DNA of 64,000 bases from contig PADC01000008.1 in assembly GCA_002700385.1 (NCBI GenBank), forward strand, positions 412,485 to 476,484, given 5' to 3'. The stretch comes from Cycloclasticus sp. (GTDB taxonomy: Bacteria > Pseudomonadota > Gammaproteobacteria > Methylococcales > Cycloclasticaceae). The position numbers and the translations under genes are program-made. The notes beneath the pieces were generated by a model. The model saw only the letters and a list, made by a program, of their open reading frames with translations, did no database searches and had not been told where the DNA came from. Below, piece after piece: positions 62,250-64,000 of this stretch (its first letter is position 1; every line of letters starts with the position of its first letter).

Positions 62250-62618
62250 TTAAATGACTTCAGGAGCTAAGGAAATAATTTTCATAAACTTCTCATTTCT
62301 TAGCTCACGAGTAACAGGACCAAAAATGCGCGTCCCAATGGGTTGTAAATTTGCGTTTAAAAGAACGGCGGCATTGCCATCAAAACGAATTGCAGACCCA
62401 TCAGAACGACGTATCGCTTTTTTTGTTCTTACTACCACAGCATTATGGACATCGCCTTTTTTTACTTTCCCACGCGGAATAGCATCTTTGATACTTACCT
62501 TAATGATGTCACCAATTTTTGCATAACGCTTATGCGAACCGCCAAGCACCTTAATGCACATAACATTTCGCGCACCGCTATTATCGGCAACATCAAGTCT
62601 TGTCTGCATTTGAATCAT
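62250..62618 (-). CDS. rplN: 50S ribosomal protein L14
   Basis: Large-subunit interface protein, 122 residues, starting [17 protein letters not shown], with [11 protein letters not shown] near the end. It is the docking partner of RsfS, encoded at 19200-19529 of this window. It follows rpsQ by 18 nt. Confidence 0.98.
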   Translation of the reverse strand: MIQMQTRLDVADNSGARNVMCIKVLGGSHKRYAKIGDIIKVSIKDAIPRGKVKKGDVHNAVVVRTKKAIRRSDGSAIRFDGNAAVLLNANLQPIGTRIFGPVTRELRNEKFMKIISLAPEVI

Positions 62619-62636
62619 TACTTACTCCAACTAACT

Positions 62637-62897
62637 CTATTTTGATTTTTCAATAATTTCGTGAAGCTTCCATGTTTTCGATTTAGAAATCGGCCGACAT
62701 GCCACTAATGAAACAACATCACCTTCAGCGCATTCATTCGCTTCATCATGAGCGCTATACTTTGTACTTCTTTTAATCACTTTGCCATACAAAGGGTGCT
62801 TAACTTGACGAGTAACGTTAACCGTGATTGTTTTATTACCCTTATTACTTGTCACAACACCAGAGATAGTTCTAAGAGTTTGTTCTTTTTCGCTCAT
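62637..62897 (-). CDS. rpsQ: 30S ribosomal protein S17
   Basis: Early-binding small-subunit protein, 86 residues with an OB fold; [18 protein letters not shown] and [20 protein letters not shown] are typical. It overlaps rpmC by 4 nt. It is the last gene of the S10-type segment. Confidence 0.98.
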   Translation of the reverse strand: MSEKEQTLRTISGVVTSNKGNKTITVNVTRQVKHPLYGKVIKRSTKYSAHDEANECAEGDVVSLVACRPISKSKTWKLHEIIEKSK

Positions 62898-63091
62898 TTC
62901 GATTCACCTGATTGTTCATTCAAAATGGTTTTAATACGTGCGATATCACCACGAACCAAGCCAAATTGATGTACTTGATTTAATTGACCAGTCCCTTCTT
63001 GCATCCGTAAGTTAAACTGTTCTTTTCTAAGTTCTAGAAGCAACTCATTCAATTCCTGAACTGTTTTTTCTCTTAATTCTGATGCTTTCAT
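62894..63091 (-). CDS. rpmC: 50S ribosomal protein L29
   Basis: Helical 65-residue protein at the peptide exit, where SRP and trigger factor dock. [19 protein letters not shown] is the family mark. It overlaps rplP by one base (TAATG) and rpsQ by 4 nt. Confidence 0.97.
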   Translation of the reverse strand: MKASELREKTVQELNELLLELRKEQFNLRMQEGTGQLNQVHQFGLVRGDIARIKTILNEQSGESK

Positions 63092-63504
63092 TACATTATC
63101 GTCCGTTCAGCAAATTTAGTTTTAAAAGGTAGCTTTGCAGCAGCAAGTTGAAAAGCTTCTTGCGCCAGTTCTTTAGAAACACCTTGTAATTCAAATAACA
63201 TGGTACCAGGCTTTATTTGAGCCACCCAAAACTCTACACTGCCTTTCCCTTTACCCATCCGAACTTCTAATGGTTTTTTAGTAATCGGCTTATCAGGAAA
63301 GACTCTAATCCAAACCTTACCACCCCGTTTAATATGCCGAGTAATAGTTCTACGTCCAGCCTCAATCTGACGAGCCGTCATTCTCCCGCGTTCAACAGAT
63401 TTAAGGCCAAATTCACCAAAACTCACACTACTGCCACGATGAGCTAAACCCGTATTTCTATTTTTGTGCGACTTTCTAAATTTCGTTCTTTTTGGTTGTA
63501 ACAT
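63091..63504 (-). CDS. rplP: 50S ribosomal protein L16
   Basis: Late-assembly protein close to the peptidyl-transferase centre and A-site, 137 residues. [17 protein letters not shown] at the start and [20 protein letters not shown] are diagnostic. It lies 9 nt after rpsC. Confidence 0.98.
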   Translation of the reverse strand: MLQPKRTKFRKSHKNRNTGLAHRGSSVSFGEFGLKSVERGRMTARQIEAGRRTITRHIKRGGKVWIRVFPDKPITKKPLEVRMGKGKGSVEFWVAQIKPGTMLFELQGVSKELAQEAFQLAAAKLPFKTKFAERTIM

Positions 63505-63513
63505 CTTAGATAC

Positions 63514-64000
63514 CTACTCTCCTACTGCTTCCTTAGAACCTAAGTTTGGCAGTGCGGATTTTTCATCAAAAACTTCGCCCTTAAAAATCCAAACCTTAAT
63601 ACCCAAAATCCCATAAGTTGTAAGCGCTTCAGTAAAGCCATAATCAATATCTGCGCGGAGAGTGTGGAGCGGAACTCGCCCTTCACGGTACCATTCATTT
63701 CGAGCAATATCAGCACCATTCAAACGACCACTGACTTTAATTTTAATGCCCTCAGCACCCAGGCGCATGGTGTTTGTGACCGCACGCTTCATTGCACGTC
63801 TAAACATAATCCGGCGTTCCAATTGCTGGGCAACACTTTCAGCAACTAACAATGCATCTAACTCTGGCTTACGTATCTCTTCAACATTAATTTGAACAGG
63901 CACACCCATAATTTTGCTAACTTCAGCACGAAGCGAGTCAACATCACCGCCTTTTTTACCAATAACAATACCAGGACGAGCCGTATGAATTGTTACCTGA
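63514..64000 (-). CDS. rpsC: 30S ribosomal protein S3, C-terminal part cut by window edge
   Basis: Binds at the mRNA entry of the 30S. The frame continues upstream of the internal Met at 63909 and stays open to base 64000, showing the KH-domain loop [13 protein letters not shown], so the N-terminus lies outside the window. The C-terminal domain has [19 protein letters not shown]. It is the first gene visible in the leftward S10/spc/alpha cluster. Confidence 0.97.
   Translation of the reverse strand, partial: QVTIHTARPGIVIGKKGGDVDSLRAEVSKIMGVPVQINVEEIRKPELDALLVAESVAQQLERRIMFRRAMKRAVTNTMRLGAEGIKIKVSGRLNGADIARNEWYREGRVPLHTLRADIDYGFTEALTTYGILGIKVWIFKGEVFDEKSALPNLGSKEAVGE

Overview
The window is a continuous stretch of a gammaproteobacterial chromosome, moderately AT-rich by eye and gene-dense. 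It is almost entirely core housekeeping DNA. Evidence for the class is the order kdsD-kdsC-lptCAB-rpoN-hpf-rapZ, leuS-lptE-holA, miaB-phoH-ybeY-corC-lnt, maf-rng-yhdP-tldD-pmbA, and an S10/spc/alpha ribosomal cluster with rpmJ between secY and rpsM. A very large NAD-dependent glutamate dehydrogenase, a PQQ-dehydrogenase-associated ABC set, a DUF1329 protein and an oxygenase-type flavin reductase suggest a marine hydrocarbon or alcohol user, such as the Cycloclasticus/Methylophaga neighbourhood. That last step is inference, not proof. No phage, insertion sequence, CRISPR array, tRNA or rRNA was found.

Layout. 1-8035 (+): tail of a Ca2+/Na+ antiporter, then KDO synthesis and LPS export genes, sigma-54, Hpf, RapZ and MgtE. 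8053-25599 (-): two gene trains. The distal one (rlmH-maf, rng-yhdP-nit-tldD-pmbA) concerns envelope, RNA and peptide processing. The proximal one (leuS-lptE-holA-proA-nadD-rsfS) is interrupted from rlmH by an OmpA-type lipoprotein gene. 25807-27776 (+): an orphan ParA-like ATPase and an orphan 2Fe-2S/FAD reductase. 27779-34365 (-): miaB-phoH-ybeY-corC-lnt plus a DUF1329 gene. 34402-38108 (-): the four-gene PQQ-associated ABC cluster. 38133-38460: a non-coding region with a strong leftward sigma-70 promoter, a folded transcript of about 90 nt with an unpaired pyrimidine-rich anti-Shine-Dalgarno stretch, and a perfect terminator. This candidate sRNA or leader is the most interesting undescribed element. 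38461-44734: an alpha/beta hydrolase, the 1.6-kilo-residue glutamate dehydrogenase and a PilZ protein. 45077-48563 (+): tungstate ABC transporter tupABC followed by moeA. 48587-54137: a secreted-type nuclease, then glutathione and sulfur genes (gshA, cysH, cysB, TSUP permease) and ferredoxin fdxA. 54189-64000 (-): the rpsC-to-rplQ ribosomal cluster with secY and rpoA, cut by the right edge inside rpsC.

How genes work together. KdsD and KdsC make KDO; LptC, LptA, LptB and LptE belong to the LPS transport machine. RNase G, RlmH, RsfS, Hpf, PhoH, YbeY and MiaB act on RNA and ribosomes. CysH with CysB, GshA and FdxA cover sulfate reduction, thiols and Fe-S electron transfer. TupABC and MoeA link tungstate uptake with cofactor insertion. 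The ABC-2 transporter, beta-propeller and periplasmic binding protein form a conserved accessory set of PQQ-dependent alcohol oxidation, although no PQQ dehydrogenase lies in view.
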